Assembly (NCBI RefSeq): GCF_014637405.1
Contig: NZ_BMEY01000025.1
Coordinates: 1 to 45,226, forward strand
Source of the DNA: Ornithinibacillus halotolerans
GTDB taxonomy: Bacteria > Bacillota > Bacilli > Bacillales > Amphibacillaceae
Reading direction: 5' to 3'
Length of the DNA: 45,226 bases
Each line of letters starts with the position of its first letter. The stretch's first letter is position 1. The notes beneath the pieces are model-generated. The model did no database searches and was not told where the DNA came from. It saw nothing but the letters and a program-made list of their open reading frames with translations. This document shows, piece by piece, positions 34,220-44,153 of the stretch. The position numbers and the translations under genes were made by a program.

Positions 34220-34564
34220 CTAACAACAAGAAATTCGGGTTCCTTGTTCTTCTAACGCTTTTAATTTATCGGCTTGACTTGGTAGTTGTTGAAGAATTTG
34301 TTCAATGAACGGATAATATTCATGTGTCTTGTTTATCGAGTAAAATATCCATTGTCCTCTACGTTCTTCTTTTACCAGTCCTAAGTCTCTTAACTTTCGT
34401 AGGTGTTGACTAATAGCTGGCTGACTTACTTTAAAGATTTCCACAAGTTCACACACACAGCAATCATAATGATCCATAATTTTCATCATAGTAAGGCGAG
34501 TTTTGTCACCTAATAGTTTCAAAATAGTTACTGTATCATCTATTTTCATAGTTGTTTTTAGCAA
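34220..34564 (-). CDS. arsR: Arsenic-responsive repressor ArsR
   Basis: This 114-residue winged-helix repressor leaves its operator when arsenite or antimonite binds. The metal site is the Cys pair in CCVCEL near residues 36-40, in the first helix of the DNA-binding motif; the recognition helix is VSQPAISQHLRKLRD. The C-terminus ends in a Cys pair. The start is a TTG at 34564, seven bases after GAGGTGGTG; an ATG five codons later is too far from that site. A fitting operator and promoter lie just upstream. Confidence 0.94.
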   Translation of the reverse strand: MLKTTMKIDDTVTILKLLGDKTRLTMMKIMDHYDCCVCELVEIFKVSQPAISQHLRKLRDLGLVKEERRGQWIFYSINKTHEYYPFIEQILQQLPSQADKLKALEEQGTRISCC

Positions 34565-34592
34565 TTTTATTCACCACCTCAATAATCGCTTT

Positions 34593-34624
34593 ATAAGTAT
34601 ATAACTATTTGCTTATGAATGTAA
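34593..34624 (-). promoter_or_regulatory. ars promoter with ArsR operator
   Basis: On the minus strand TTACAT (34619-34624), a 17-base spacer and TATACT (34596-34601) form a promoter. An imperfect inverted repeat ATAAG...CTTAT (34593-34616) covers the spacer and the -10, as expected of an ArsR/SmtB operator. Confidence 0.78.
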
Positions 34625-34721
34625 AATAATCTCATTGTACAGTTTTTAATTTTCTTCTTTTATGAAAATCCATTAAAACGGGACATTGATTAATAACTTT
34701 AAGGTAAACATTGTATCATAG

Positions 34722-34763
34722 AAAAAAGGGAAGCGTGACGGGTTTACTGATAGCCCATCACGC
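34722..34763 (-). terminator. Probable terminator after the ABC-2 exporter genes
   Basis: GCGTGACGGG (34733-34742) pairs with CCCATCACGC (34754-34763), one mismatch, and is followed on the minus strand by TTCCCTTTTTT. The rest of the 309-base gap 34565-34873 holds the ars promoter and AT-rich sequence without a gene. Confidence 0.75.
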
Positions 34764-34873
34764 TCGTGGTACTTGCATGTAAATCTTAAAATCAACTTGT
34801 AAAAACCAACTAATATTCCTCTAGATAAAAATAAACGCTGTAAACACCTTCGTACAAATGGACTCTATATAAT

Positions 34874-36169
34874 CTATCCACTTATATTACTAAATCTAAA
34901 CTTCAAGAAACTCAACGATACCATCAATCCACTGGCAGCTAATAATACGACCATACCTGTCTGTAGTTGTATAGAAGGATTGAAGAGCAATGTTGCAGTC
35001 TCTCTAGTAACTACTTTATGAATATCTACATAAGCAAATGGATTATAAGGGCTCTGCAAGAAATTCATTCCCGCATATGTTATTGCACCTAATAGGAACA
35101 GGGAAACTCCTGGATTTTTAATAAGTAAAGATAAAAAATAATAGAAGGAATATAAAAATATAACAAAGACAACAGAAAACAATAATACCTTTACCAAGTA
35201 ATCTTGTAATTCAATGAAATGAAATAGATCCTCCATTGGATTTAATTCGTTATACTCGCTCCCATAAGGATTTGGCTCGGAGCCTTCATATACGAGAACA
35301 GGATATTTTAAACTTCCCATTCCTTTTGTAATTACGCCACAAAGGAAAGGAATTAATAGCATGAACACGGAATATCCAAGTGTTAATAATAATCCACTAA
35401 AATATTTCGCAGTGAACAATTTCCATTTCTGGTTGGGCAATGTTAAATAAAAATTAATACCCTTTTTCTTATTAGTCGTTTCTGTTGAAATATTATTTCC
35501 AAAAATAAAGCATCCGTTTAGTACAACGATAGGTATATAAAGGATCTGTATGAGTTGATATAAGAATGACAAACCAGTTGTCCCATAACGCCTAGTCATT
35601 GATTCCCACTGTTCTAGTGAATTTCCAGTAAAATTATCATAAACAGTTGGAAGAAACCCAACATGAATGTCATTTTGGATAAAAGGAACAATCTCATTTT
35701 CCATTAAAAGCTGTTTCTCCTCAAAACTAGCCCGTATAGTAAAATGCGATATTGCTTGTTCTTCTATGGAATAGGAGCTAATATCGGGATTTTCAACAAG
35801 ATATGTTAGTGAATCTATTTCTTTTTGCAAAATTGCATTCCAACTCTCGTTTACGTAAAGATTTTTTAGCACTTCATAATTATTTAACCTCTCTTTAAAA
35901 TAGTCAACCTCAGCAGCGATTTCTTCTACCTTTTCACTGTTTTTTCCTCCCTCGGTTTTTTCTATTTCAACCTCAAGTTCGCTAACATAACCTGCAAAGT
36001 CTGCAATATTATTTTCAACTTTAGTAATGTTTCCTCGATGGATATCTTCCGCGACGGAGACATTAAAATAATATAATGCTATGGAAGCAATTAGTGATAA
36101 AAACAATGCTGCCCATGTTGTCCTTTTTTTCATGTATTTCTTACATTCGAATAATAATGTAGCCATCAT
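34874..36169 (-). CDS. ABC-2 type exporter permease (second)
   Basis: This is a 431-residue membrane protein with one membrane segment near 18-36, a long outer region of about 150 residues that begins with a charged coiled coil (about 40-95), and then about five membrane segments to the end. It forms an ABC-2 exporter with the permease and ATPase upstream; its start lies next to the stop of the former. The substrate is unknown. The ATG at 36169 lies seven bases after GGGGG. Confidence 0.85.
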   Translation of the reverse strand: MMATLLFECKKYMKKRTTWAALFLSLIASIALYYFNVSVAEDIHRGNITKVENNIADFAGYVSELEVEIEKTEGGKNSEKVEEIAAEVDYFKERLNNYEVLKNLYVNESWNAILQKEIDSLTYLVENPDISSYSIEEQAISHFTIRASFEEKQLLMENEIVPFIQNDIHVGFLPTVYDNFTGNSLEQWESMTRRYGTTGLSFLYQLIQILYIPIVVLNGCFIFGNNISTETTNKKKGINFYLTLPNQKWKLFTAKYFSGLLLTLGYSVFMLLIPFLCGVITKGMGSLKYPVLVYEGSEPNPYGSEYNELNPMEDLFHFIELQDYLVKVLLFSVVFVIFLYSFYYFLSLLIKNPGVSLFLLGAITYAGMNFLQSPYNPFAYVDIHKVVTRETATLLFNPSIQLQTGMVVLLAASGLMVSLSFLKFRFSNISG

Positions 36170-36170
36170 A

Positions 36171-37268
36171 TTAGATCCCCCGCCTCTTATTGATAGCCAT
36201 GGTTATAACGATAAGTAACACAGCTGACAAGAATGGAACGATTATCCCAGTAGGAAAATAGAGTTGTTCTTTTAAAATGACTAAATCAATAGATTGATAG
36301 GTAAAAGGGTTTTCGAATAAAGTAAATCCATTCGTTATCAAGATAAAACTACTAATAAATAATAATAGTACAACTAAATAAGTTAGAATTGTACTTCTTA
36401 ATAAAAACCCCCAAAATACCACTAGAGCAATAGAGAAAATCATGAAAGATAAGCTATAAAGTATCGACTCCTTTATGTAAATATCAGTACTAATAAACAT
36501 TTCTTGATCAGTAAATAGTGGATAGGTAAATATATCACCCTTATTTTTCCCAAATAAAGTTGGTAGAATATAAGAGATCAAAAACACTGTAGCTAGCCAT
36601 ACTATTCCGGAAAATAATAAACTAATAAACTTTACTATAATATAGCTACTCCTTGAAATTGGTAACGTATAGACCAACTGCATATTCTTATCCTCAAACT
36701 CTTTGGTGATGACTGTTCCAAGTACAAGCAGGATAAATAGAAACCCAAAGGTATTCAGTATCGTAGTAATCGTTTTTTTCATAAAAATAGATGTTTGTAT
36801 CGACAGGTCCATATTCTCTTTGGGTAATTCTAAGGCTAGTAATCGCTCATTTAACTTAATCGTATCCTGCATATCCGAAATACCCATATTAAAGCTACCC
36901 TTCATCTCTTTGTAACGCATCCCCACATTATAAACAGCAATTTCCGCTTCTAGTTCAGCTTTCCAATTATTATTACGAATGAAATGAATCAACTCACTTA
37001 ATTGGCGATACAGTTCTACCCCTACTTCCACTTTAGCTTCTAACTCAGGATCATCTGCTTTTTTTAGTTGCTCCCGATCACCCTCAATTTCTTGGGATAC
37101 ATCACGTAAATATTTCGAAAAATGTTCTACTTTCTGTGTGATTATCTTGTCTTGCTGAACGACATTCTTTACAAACATTCCACCAATGAACAATACAGTA
37201 AGAAGCAAAAAAACAAAGAAGGTTCTTGTCCTGGTTAGCTTTTTCATTTCAAATAGTAGTTGCTTCAT
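36171..37268 (-). CDS. ABC-2 type exporter permease (first)
   Basis: This is a 365-residue membrane protein with the same plan as its neighbour: a membrane segment at about 18-34, an outer helical and charged region of about 120 residues, then five or six membrane segments. LFGKNKGDIFTYPLF lies in a later loop. I chose the ATG at 37268, nine bases after TGAGG; a GTG five codons earlier overlaps the ATPase stop. The pair is probably a heterodimer energised by the ATPase upstream. Confidence 0.85.
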   Translation of the reverse strand: MKQLLFEMKKLTRTRTFFVFLLLTVLFIGGMFVKNVVQQDKIITQKVEHFSKYLRDVSQEIEGDREQLKKADDPELEAKVEVGVELYRQLSELIHFIRNNNWKAELEAEIAVYNVGMRYKEMKGSFNMGISDMQDTIKLNERLLALELPKENMDLSIQTSIFMKKTITTILNTFGFLFILLVLGTVITKEFEDKNMQLVYTLPISRSSYIIVKFISLLFSGIVWLATVFLISYILPTLFGKNKGDIFTYPLFTDQEMFISTDIYIKESILYSLSFMIFSIALVVFWGFLLRSTILTYLVVLLLFISSFILITNGFTLFENPFTYQSIDLVILKEQLYFPTGIIVPFLSAVLLIVITMAINKRRGI

Positions 37269-37279
37269 TTTGGGAAACC

Positions 37280-38152
37280 TCACACTTCATATAATGATTC
37301 ATATAACTTCTCCGAACCAGATATGACTTTTTGGATATCTACTATCTCAATAGCATGTTCTTTAATAGAATCAATAAGATTATTCAATGATTGGTTTTGC
37401 AACCGAACTTTTATTCCATTGTCTAACTCCTCTACTTGAAAGCCTTTCTCATTGAGAATTGTAATAGCCTTACTAGGTTCGGATAAAACTAAATGATAAT
37501 TTACTAATTCATGATCGTTCATATCGACTTCAATTAACTTGCCATTCTTTAAGAATAAAATCCGCTTCGTTACCCGGTCGATTTCTGCTAAATTATGGGA
37601 GGAAAGAATAATGGTTGTTCCTTGCTCTGCCAACTCTAACAAAATCTTACGGATTAAAATTGCACTAGTTGGATCCAAGCCATTTAAAGGTTCATCAAGG
37701 AATATTAGTTTTGGCTTATTTACCATAGCCATCGCTAACAATAGATGTTGCTTCATTCCTAACGAGTAACTCCCTACTGTTTTCTTCAAGTAATTCTCCA
37801 TCCCAACATACCCAGCTACTTCCGGTACTCTTTTTTTACTTAGTTTATGTATATCACAGAGGTATTTAAGATGATCATAACCAGTTAAGTAGTCAAATAG
37901 AATAGTATTATCCTGAAGATATGCTATTTCTTTAAACACTTGAAAACTCTTATTTGAATTTCCTAAAAGCTCTACATCTCCTGAATCTGCTGGTATTAGA
38001 TTGGTAAGTACATTTAAAAAGGTTGTTTTTCCCACGCCATTTGGGCCCACCAATGCCCATATTCCTGGAGTATCAATTGTAAGGCTAATTCTATTTAATA
38101 CTTTCTGCTTTTTATAGCTCTTTGAAAGATTACTTATAGATAAAATTGACAA
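37280..38152 (-). CDS. ABC exporter ATP-binding protein
   Basis: This is a 290-residue ATPase. Walker A is GPNGVGKTT near residues 38-46, the signature is SLGMKQ (of the CcmA/exporter type), Walker B is LIFLDEP, and the switch is SSHN. The C-terminal 75 residues form the usual extra domain of exporter ATPases. The start is a TTG about eight bases after GGGGG. It lies 49 bases after the pair-iv anti-sigma gene with no hairpin between, so it is probably part of that ECF operon. Confidence 0.92.
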   Translation of the reverse strand: MSILSISNLSKSYKKQKVLNRISLTIDTPGIWALVGPNGVGKTTFLNVLTNLIPADSGDVELLGNSNKSFQVFKEIAYLQDNTILFDYLTGYDHLKYLCDIHKLSKKRVPEVAGYVGMENYLKKTVGSYSLGMKQHLLLAMAMVNKPKLIFLDEPLNGLDPTSAILIRKILLELAEQGTTIILSSHNLAEIDRVTKRILFLKNGKLIEVDMNDHELVNYHLVLSEPSKAITILNEKGFQVEELDNGIKVRLQNQSLNNLIDSIKEHAIEIVDIQKVISGSEKLYESLYEV

Positions 38153-38201
38153 AAGTATCCCCCTCTTTTAGATTCATAGCCTTTTACTATTTATGCAAAA
38201 A

Positions 38202-39290
38202 TTAGTTAGATAATGGTACTTCAATTGGTTTGATTGTATAAGGTTGTTTAACAAGTTCTAACCAACCATCACTGTTTGCCATTCTATAAATATTAATTAT
38301 TGGTGTGATTATAATTGATGTTGCCTCTTTATGGATAACTGTAGTTGTTATCCTAGTTTTGCTACGTCCCCTCTCGTCGAAATCTGTACTATGTACGCCC
38401 TCCCTATGAAGAATTGTTTCGTACTCATTCCCTAAATTATCAGCTACTATATAATCCACCTGTACACCACGCCACTCCTCTTCCTCCATAGAAATCGTAC
38501 GTATATCTATCTTTTCGGATAAATAATAGGTTGTAGAAATAGGCGTTTCCGTCATCTTTACAGCAGATATTTTAATACCTTCTTCCTCCGTATTTACATT
38601 TTTATTAGCAAAAAGTTTGGACTCCTGCTCAAGTTCACTTAATGAAAACTCAAAAGACCAGTTGCCTGTAGTTGTATTGTTAGCATTATATAAATCTGTA
38701 ATGGACACCCCTTCCCAGTTAACACGAAGCTCACTTGGCTTAGGTCCATCCATAAATTGATATATGGATACAACAGCATACTGATGGGCATTTATCTTTT
38801 CTACAATATAGTCTGATGAATATAAGTTTTTATATTTGTCATTTAATCCCTCAACAGCAAAATCTCCACCTAAAACGGGTCTTTTACCTAAATCCTTTGT
38901 ACTATCAATCAAATAGGCAACAGTAATATCCTCTCCGTCATATACAGCATCTATTAAGGTTATTGTTATCCCGTTACTCTCCTTCGTTTGACCGATAAGA
39001 GTAGAGTGATCTCCATATCGTTCAAATACTGATTCCTGGCTATTATTTTTAAATAACTCATAAATACTTCCTACAAAAGGTAAGTTTGTTGCAAATGAAG
39101 GAAAAGAAAAACTTAATGTAGTAATCGCAGAGATAACTATAATTGCAACAACTGATACATTTCTAAAAAAGTGAGTTTTCTTTTTCTCTTTTATCCCTGC
39201 CTTTTGTAATCCAGTGCGAATCGATTGTTGGACATCTTCATGTGGAATATCAATTTGCTCATATAAATCCTGAAAGTATTTTTCCTTCAC
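38202..39290 (-). CDS. Anti-sigma factor, DUF4179 (pair iv)
   Basis: This is a 362-residue single-pass protein with a cytoplasmic part of about 40 residues, a membrane helix near 42-62, and outer domains. The DUF4179 domain includes TLIGQTKESNGITITLIDAVYD and GEDITVAYLIDS; the C-terminal part is DUF5643-like. The start is a GTG nine bases after GGAGG; it overlaps the sigma gene by 32 bases. It should hold its sigma factor inactive until a signal at the surface releases it. Confidence 0.87.
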   Translation of the reverse strand: MKEKYFQDLYEQIDIPHEDVQQSIRTGLQKAGIKEKKKTHFFRNVSVVAIIVISAITTLSFSFPSFATNLPFVGSIYELFKNNSQESVFERYGDHSTLIGQTKESNGITITLIDAVYDGEDITVAYLIDSTKDLGKRPVLGGDFAVEGLNDKYKNLYSSDYIVEKINAHQYAVVSIYQFMDGPKPSELRVNWEGVSITDLYNANNTTTGNWSFEFSLSELEQESKLFANKNVNTEEEGIKISAVKMTETPISTTYYLSEKIDIRTISMEEEEWRGVQVDYIVADNLGNEYETILHREGVHSTDFDERGRSKTRITTTVIHKEATSIIITPIINIYRMANSDGWLELVKQPYTIKPIEVPLSN

Positions 39291-39804
39291 TTAACTCAGC
39301 CTCCTTCAATTTCTTTTTCAACTGCTCTTTTCCCCTATGTAGATATGTTTTCACCGTATTTTCCGGAACGCCCATAATAATAGCTATTTCTTTTATTGGA
39401 AGGTCACGAAAGTAAAACAAAATAATAGCATCCCGATATGTACCTTTTAAGTTATTAACCGCTCTTAATAGATCAATTTGTTCTACATTAAATTCATCTT
39501 GTTTTGCTAGGTATTGATCTATATTTTCAAGGGGAACTTCCCTTTTTCTTTTATTTAAGAACTCATAAGCAGTATTGATAAGAATTTTAGTTAGCCAAGT
39601 AGAAAAATATTTATTCTTTTTTAATGTCTTGATTGCTAAAAATGCTTTATAACTAGTCTCTTGGACAATATCTAAAGCATCTTCTCGATTACCAACATAA
39701 AGAAATGCTGTACGATATAATTGCTCACTATGTAATGTTAGAAGTTCCTCGAATGCTTCTATATCATTTGACTTTGCCTTCTTGACAAGTTTTAAATTGT
39801 GCAT
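39259..39804 (-). CDS. ECF sigma factor (pair iv)
   Basis: This is a 181-residue ECF sigma factor, the closest of the four to the SigV/SigM-like group by eye. Region 2 has NREDALDIVQETSYKAFLAIKTL and STWLTKILINTAYEFLNKRKRE; region 4 has LKGTYRDAIILFYFRDLPIKEIAIIMGVPENTVKTYLHRGKEQL. An ECF-like promoter lies upstream. It heads a run of five minus-strand genes with the anti-sigma factor and an ABC exporter. Confidence 0.93.
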   Translation of the reverse strand: MHNLKLVKKAKSNDIEAFEELLTLHSEQLYRTAFLYVGNREDALDIVQETSYKAFLAIKTLKKNKYFSTWLTKILINTAYEFLNKRKREVPLENIDQYLAKQDEFNVEQIDLLRAVNNLKGTYRDAIILFYFRDLPIKEIAIIMGVPENTVKTYLHRGKEQLKKKLKEAELSEGKILSGFI

Positions 39805-39829
39805 GCTTCCTCACCTTCCTGTCCATTAG

Positions 39830-39855
39830 ATAGAGTTCTCATATGAAAAGTTTCA
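39830..39855 (-). promoter_or_regulatory. ECF-like promoter of pair iv
   Basis: On the minus strand TGAAAC (39850-39855) is followed after 16 bases by CTATCTAAT (CTAT at 39830-39833). The -35 is the consensus; the -10 resembles the CGTCTAAAT of pairs ii and iii with two changes. Confidence 0.6.
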
Positions 39856-39870
39856 AAAACTTTTAAACAT

Positions 39871-39907
39871 TAAAAAACGTGTTAAACTATTTTTAGTTTA
39901 ACACGTT
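39871..39907 (-). terminator. Terminator of spoVR
   Basis: A perfect 14-base stem (39876-39889 and 39894-39907) with a four-base loop runs into six T on the minus strand. Confidence 0.93.
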
Positions 39908-39964
39908 ATAAATGGAATTTTTTCATTTATACAGATAGGAACCTCAATAATTAATAATGAAGTA

Positions 39965-41365
39965 TTATCTTTTAAACACCCGATCCCCGTCATACGAATA
40001 CACCGTCAACTTATCATCCACATACGTTTCCATATAAACCTTCCGACCCCACAATTGGTGTATATATGGTAGTACATTTTCAAGGTAGTGAAGATCAAGT
40101 TCTGTCCCCTCATAGCCATGCACCAAGTATAATTCGCCATTTCGCATATAATCTCCATCTACAACCGTAATATATGGAAACCCACCATTTACCCGCATCG
40201 AGACTAACTGGTCACGGATATTTTCATAATCCTTATCTGAAATCCGGTAATATGGACCTTGTTTTTCAAATAGATACAAATCTTCTCTTTCAACCAAATC
40301 CTTCGTAAGGTAGTTACGGATAAAGGATATATCGGATTCAATTTCACGCACTTCAAAGATTTTCTCTCGACCCGAGCCTACTTTTACACCACGTTCTTTC
40401 ATTTCATCTGTTGGGTTATTGTAGCGTTCTTCTATATCCTCGAATATTTTTAGTCCAAGATAATATGGATTAATTTGTTGTTTGGATGGCTGTACGACGG
40501 CGGAGTTTAGTTTGGCAAATTCGATTGTCTCATCGGAGGTTAAGTCTAGTTCTCGCATGATGCGTTGATGCCAGTAGGAAGCCCAGCCTTCGTTCATGAT
40601 TTTCGTTTCCAGTTGTGGCCAGAAATAAAGCATTTCTTCACGCATCATCGTAAGTATATCTCGCTGCCAGTCCTCTAGTTCTGTACTGTATTCCTCAATA
40701 AACAACAGTAAGTCCTTTTCTGGTTTAGGCGGAAATTTCTTTCTCCGCTTCACTCTCGGTTTAATTTCCTCCGAAGACTCATCTAAATCCCATAGGTCAT
40801 CGTACGGCGATTTTGTTTTTTTAACTGGCGATTCCTCTTCTTCCCATTTATATTCTGGTAACTTCGGACGAACAATAGATGGATCAATATGCTCTTGGAT
40901 CGCTAGAACTGCGTCTAGAAATTTTTCTACCTCGTCCTTACCATGTATCAATTCATATTGCGCAATCCGTTCCGCTGTAGCTGTCATACTTTCGACCATA
41001 TCCCTTCTCGTATTGGAGAAGCGAACATTATTTTTGAAGAAATCACAATGAGCTAGAACATGGGCAATGATTAGTTTATTTTGGATTAGACTATTGGTAT
41101 TTAGTAAAAAGGCATAGCAAGGGTCCGAATTAATGACAAGCTCGTAAATTTGACTTAGTCCTAAATCATATTGTAACTTCATCCGATGAAATTGTTTTCC
41201 AAAACTCCAATGAGAGAATCGTGTCGGCATTCCATATGCACCAAATGTATAGATAATTTCTGCTGGGCAAATCTCATAACGCATCGGATAGAAGTCTAGG
41301 CCAAATCCCTCTGCAATCTCTGTAATTTCTGCAATCGCTTTATGAAGCTCTTTTGAATCCGTCAA
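39965..41365 (-). CDS. spoVR: Stage V sporulation protein R (SpoVR)
   Basis: This 466-residue protein is needed for normal spore cortex formation in Bacillus; its biochemical role is unclear. Nearly unbroken similarity to B. subtilis SpoVR is visible in [43 protein letters not shown] and [14 protein letters not shown]. The middle (about 180-215) is a variable, charged linker. I chose the TTG at 41365, eight bases after GGAGGG; the ATG five codons upstream is part of that site. It is a single-gene unit with a strong terminator, expected to be transcribed in the mother cell. Confidence 0.94.
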   Translation of the reverse strand: MTDSKELHKAIAEITEIAEGFGLDFYPMRYEICPAEIIYTFGAYGMPTRFSHWSFGKQFHRMKLQYDLGLSQIYELVINSDPCYAFLLNTNSLIQNKLIIAHVLAHCDFFKNNVRFSNTRRDMVESMTATAERIAQYELIHGKDEVEKFLDAVLAIQEHIDPSIVRPKLPEYKWEEEESPVKKTKSPYDDLWDLDESSEEIKPRVKRRKKFPPKPEKDLLLFIEEYSTELEDWQRDILTMMREEMLYFWPQLETKIMNEGWASYWHQRIMRELDLTSDETIEFAKLNSAVVQPSKQQINPYYLGLKIFEDIEERYNNPTDEMKERGVKVGSGREKIFEVREIESDISFIRNYLTKDLVEREDLYLFEKQGPYYRISDKDYENIRDQLVSMRVNGGFPYITVVDGDYMRNGELYLVHGYEGTELDLHYLENVLPYIHQLWGRKVYMETYVDDKLTVYSYDGDRVFKR

Positions 41366-41550
41366 TGATGATCCCTCCATATGTGCTTTATACAGTTTAT
41401 GAGGAGGGAGTGAAAATGATGAACAAGTAATTTTAATCTAATAATCATGAACACTATTGCTAATTTAGAAGATAGTCTTTGATGAATCTGGCTAAGAATC
41501 TTCCTTTTTGGCAATGATTCAAATATAATTTATGTAAGGTGGTGATTAAC

Positions 41551-42108
41551 TTGAGTTTACTAAATGAAGGGTTTAGCACTTATGAAGAATTTGAATTAGA
41601 ACGAAAAAAGACGGATAAGAGACTAGAGTTTATCGATGGAATTATATATATGTCCCCATCCCCTAACATCAAACATCAAGAGATATCATCATACCTGCAC
41701 GGGCAGCTATACAATTACTTTAAGGGCAGTAAATGTAAAGTATTTGCAGCACCCACAGATGTCGTCTTTAACAATGAAAGTAAGGATGAAAAAAAGAGGG
41801 TTATACCTGATCTATTTGTAGCCTGTAACCCAGATAACTTTACTGAAAATGAATATATTGGCGCCCCTGATTTTATTATTGAAATCTTGAGTCCTTCTAA
41901 TAAGTCGTACGATATGGTTACGAAGTTGAATTTATATATGAATTTCGGTGTTAAAGAATACTGGATAGTAGACCCAATAGATAATCGAATTATGGTTTAT
42001 TTCTTGGACGAAGGTATGGAAATTCAATTTAGTCTGGTTAACCTTGGTGAAGTTGTTACCTCGAAGCTATTTATTGGTTTTAGAATAAACACGAATGACC
42101 TATTTTAA
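41551..42108 (+). CDS. Uma2-family (DUF820) restriction-endonuclease-fold protein
   Basis: This 185-residue protein is of the Uma2 family with a PD-(D/E)xK nuclease fold. The conserved parts are RLEFIDGIIYMSPSPNIKHQEI, VFAAPTDVVF, the IPDLFV Asp, and PDFIIEILSPSNKSYD with the E-x-L acid, then a Lys in KLNLYMNFGVKEYWIVDP. All catalytic residues seem present. Such genes are common in cyanobacteria and sporadic in Bacillaceae, often without a known role. The start is a TTG after AAGGTGGTG. No transposase is next to it. Confidence 0.88.
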   Translation: MSLLNEGFSTYEEFELERKKTDKRLEFIDGIIYMSPSPNIKHQEISSYLHGQLYNYFKGSKCKVFAAPTDVVFNNESKDEKKRVIPDLFVACNPDNFTENEYIGAPDFIIEILSPSNKSYDMVTKLNLYMNFGVKEYWIVDPIDNRIMVYFLDEGMEIQFSLVNLGEVVTSKLFIGFRINTNDLF

Positions 42109-42126
42109 TATGAAAATCAAAAAGTA

Positions 42127-42164
42127 TTAAAAACACTTGGCATTTGAAATCGCCAAGTGTTTTT
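42127..42164. terminator. Bidirectional terminator
   Basis: AAAACACTTGGC (42130-42141) pairs perfectly with GCCAAGTGTTTT (42152-42163). It serves the convergent Uma2 and htpG genes. Confidence 0.93.
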
Positions 42165-42173
42165 ATTCCCCAT

Positions 42174-44057
42174 CTATTTAGAACTAACCATCACTTTACA
42201 CATATTATTCGCTAGCTCAACTGGGTCCTCAACAGGTAGTCCTTCAATTAGGAGAGCTTGATTAAACAGTATATTTGTATATAGGTCAAGTTTTTCCTTA
42301 TCATTGTCAAAAGCTTCCTTCAACGTTTGGAATACTTCATGGTTCGGATTAATTTCTAATACTTTTTCTGCCTTAATATTTTGATTATCAGGCATGGCAT
42401 TAATTACTTTTTCCATCTCAATAGAAATTTCGCCATCTGCTGTTAAACAAACAGGGTGAGACCTTAAGCGTTTGGAAACTCGGACTTCTTTTACTTTCCC
42501 AGCTAATTTATCTTTCATATAATCAAATAGGTCTTTATTCTGAGCTGTTTCTTCTTCGGAGGCTTTTTCCTCTTCAGAATCAATTCCAAGATCATTGCTA
42601 GATACAGATTTGAATTCCTTTTCTTCATAGCTCATTAACACACGGATAGCAAATTCATCAATTTCCTCTGTGAAATAAAGAATTTCATATCCTTTATCCG
42701 CAACAAGTTCTGTTTGCGGAAGCTTATCAATGCGCTCGATGGATTCACCTGTCGCATAGTAAATGTATTTTTGTTCTTCTGGCATTCTAGATACATACTC
42801 TTTAAGCGTAACTAGCTTCTTCTCTTTCGATGAATAGAATAGGAGTAAATCTTTTAATGTATCTTTATTTGCACCGAATTCATTATAAACACCAAATTTT
42901 AACTGGCGACCAAATGCGTCAAAGAACTTCTCATATTTTTCACGGTCATCTCTTTGTAAACTTATTAGTTGTTGCTTAATTTTCTTATTTAGGTTTTTCT
43001 CAATAAGCTTTAGCTGTCTATCATGCTGTAGCATTTCACGAGATATATTAAGTGACAGATCCTCTGAATCAACTAGTCCTTTAACAAAACTAAAATGATC
43101 TGGAATTAAGTCTGCACATTTCTCCATGATTAATACGCCGTTAGAATATAGCTCCAAACCTTTTTCATACTCTTGGGAGTAATAATCAAATGGACGATTC
43201 TCTGGAATAAATAAAATGGAATTATAGCGAATGGTTCCATCAACACTAATGTGAATATGTTTTAATGGTTTGTCAAAGCCATAATGCTTTTCACGATAAA
43301 AGTTTTCATAGTCTTCATCTTTTAATTCGCTTTTATTTTTCTTCCAAATAGGAACCATACTATTGATGGTTTCTTCTTCTGTATACTCCACATATTCGTC
43401 ACTATCATCTTCTTTTTTACTTTTCGTTACATCCATTTTAATTGGATAACGGATGAAGTCAGAATACTTCTTGATAATTTGTTTTAAGCGATATTCTTCT
43501 AAGTACTCATCATAATTTTCATCTTCCGTATTTTCTTTTAGCTTCAGGATGATTTCTGTACCAACTTTTTCTTTTTCAGTAGGTTCAATTGTATATCCTT
43601 CTGTTCCAGTAGATTCCCATTTATAAGCTTGGTCTGACCCAAGCGCCTTACTTATTACCGTTACATTATCAGCAACCATAAATGCAGCATAAAAACCAAC
43701 ACCAAATTGACCAATAATATCATGGCCATCTTTAATTTCATTTTCAGTTTTAAATGCTAGAGATCCACTTTTGGCGATAGTACCTAGATTTGTTTCTAGC
43801 TCTTCTTCTGTCATCCCAATCCCCGTATCCACAATCTTCAATGTACGAGATTCTTTATCCGCTTCTAGCTTTATATAGTAATCACTTTGATTAAATGTTA
43901 AATTCTCATCCGTCAGTGCTTTATAGTAAATCTTATCAATCGCATCACTTGCATTCGAAATTAATTCCCGAAGAAAAACTTCGCGTTGTGAGTAGATGGA
44001 GTTAATCATTAGTTCTAATAATCGTTTGGATTCTGCTTTAAACTCTTTTTTTCCCAT
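42174..44057 (-). CDS. htpG: Hsp90-family chaperone HtpG
   Basis: This is a 627-residue ATP-driven cytoplasmic chaperone. The ATP-binding domain has [10 protein letters not shown] near residue 35, [11 protein letters not shown] near 76, and [15 protein letters not shown] near 115; the middle domain with [10 protein letters not shown] and a C-terminal dimerisation domain follow. I chose the ATG at 44057, about ten bases after AAGGAG; an ATG three codons before overlaps that site. A perfect CIRCE operator lies 55 bases upstream, so HrcA should control it. Confidence 0.97.
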   Translation of the reverse strand: MGKKEFKAESKRLLELMINSIYSQREVFLRELISNASDAIDKIYYKALTDENLTFNQSDYYIKLEADKESRTLKIVDTGIGMTEEELETNLGTIAKSGSLAFKTENEIKDGHDIIGQFGVGFYAAFMVADNVTVISKALGSDQAYKWESTGTEGYTIEPTEKEKVGTEIILKLKENTEDENYDEYLEEYRLKQIIKKYSDFIRYPIKMDVTKSKKEDDSDEYVEYTEEETINSMVPIWKKNKSELKDEDYENFYREKHYGFDKPLKHIHISVDGTIRYNSILFIPENRPFDYYSQEYEKGLELYSNGVLIMEKCADLIPDHFSFVKGLVDSEDLSLNISREMLQHDRQLKLIEKNLNKKIKQQLISLQRDDREKYEKFFDAFGRQLKFGVYNEFGANKDTLKDLLLFYSSKEKKLVTLKEYVSRMPEEQKYIYYATGESIERIDKLPQTELVADKGYEILYFTEEIDEFAIRVLMSYEEKEFKSVSSNDLGIDSEEEKASEEETAQNKDLFDYMKDKLAGKVKEVRVSKRLRSHPVCLTADGEISIEMEKVINAMPDNQNIKAEKVLEINPNHEVFQTLKEAFDNDKEKLDLYTNILFNQALLIEGLPVEDPVELANNMCKVMVSSK

Positions 44058-44112
44058 TCTGAACATCTCCTTTTTAAATTTTAATAGGGATTATTAAAAG
44101 GACATTTTTATT

Positions 44113-44139
44113 TTAGCACTCTAAGCATGAGAGTGCTAA
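44113..44139 (-). promoter_or_regulatory. CIRCE element (HrcA operator)
   Basis: TTAGCACTC (44113-44121), nine bases, then GAGTGCTAA (44131-44139): a perfect match to the CIRCE consensus, on the 5' side of htpG. Confidence 0.97.
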
Positions 44140-44153
44140 TTTTTCTAACAAAT

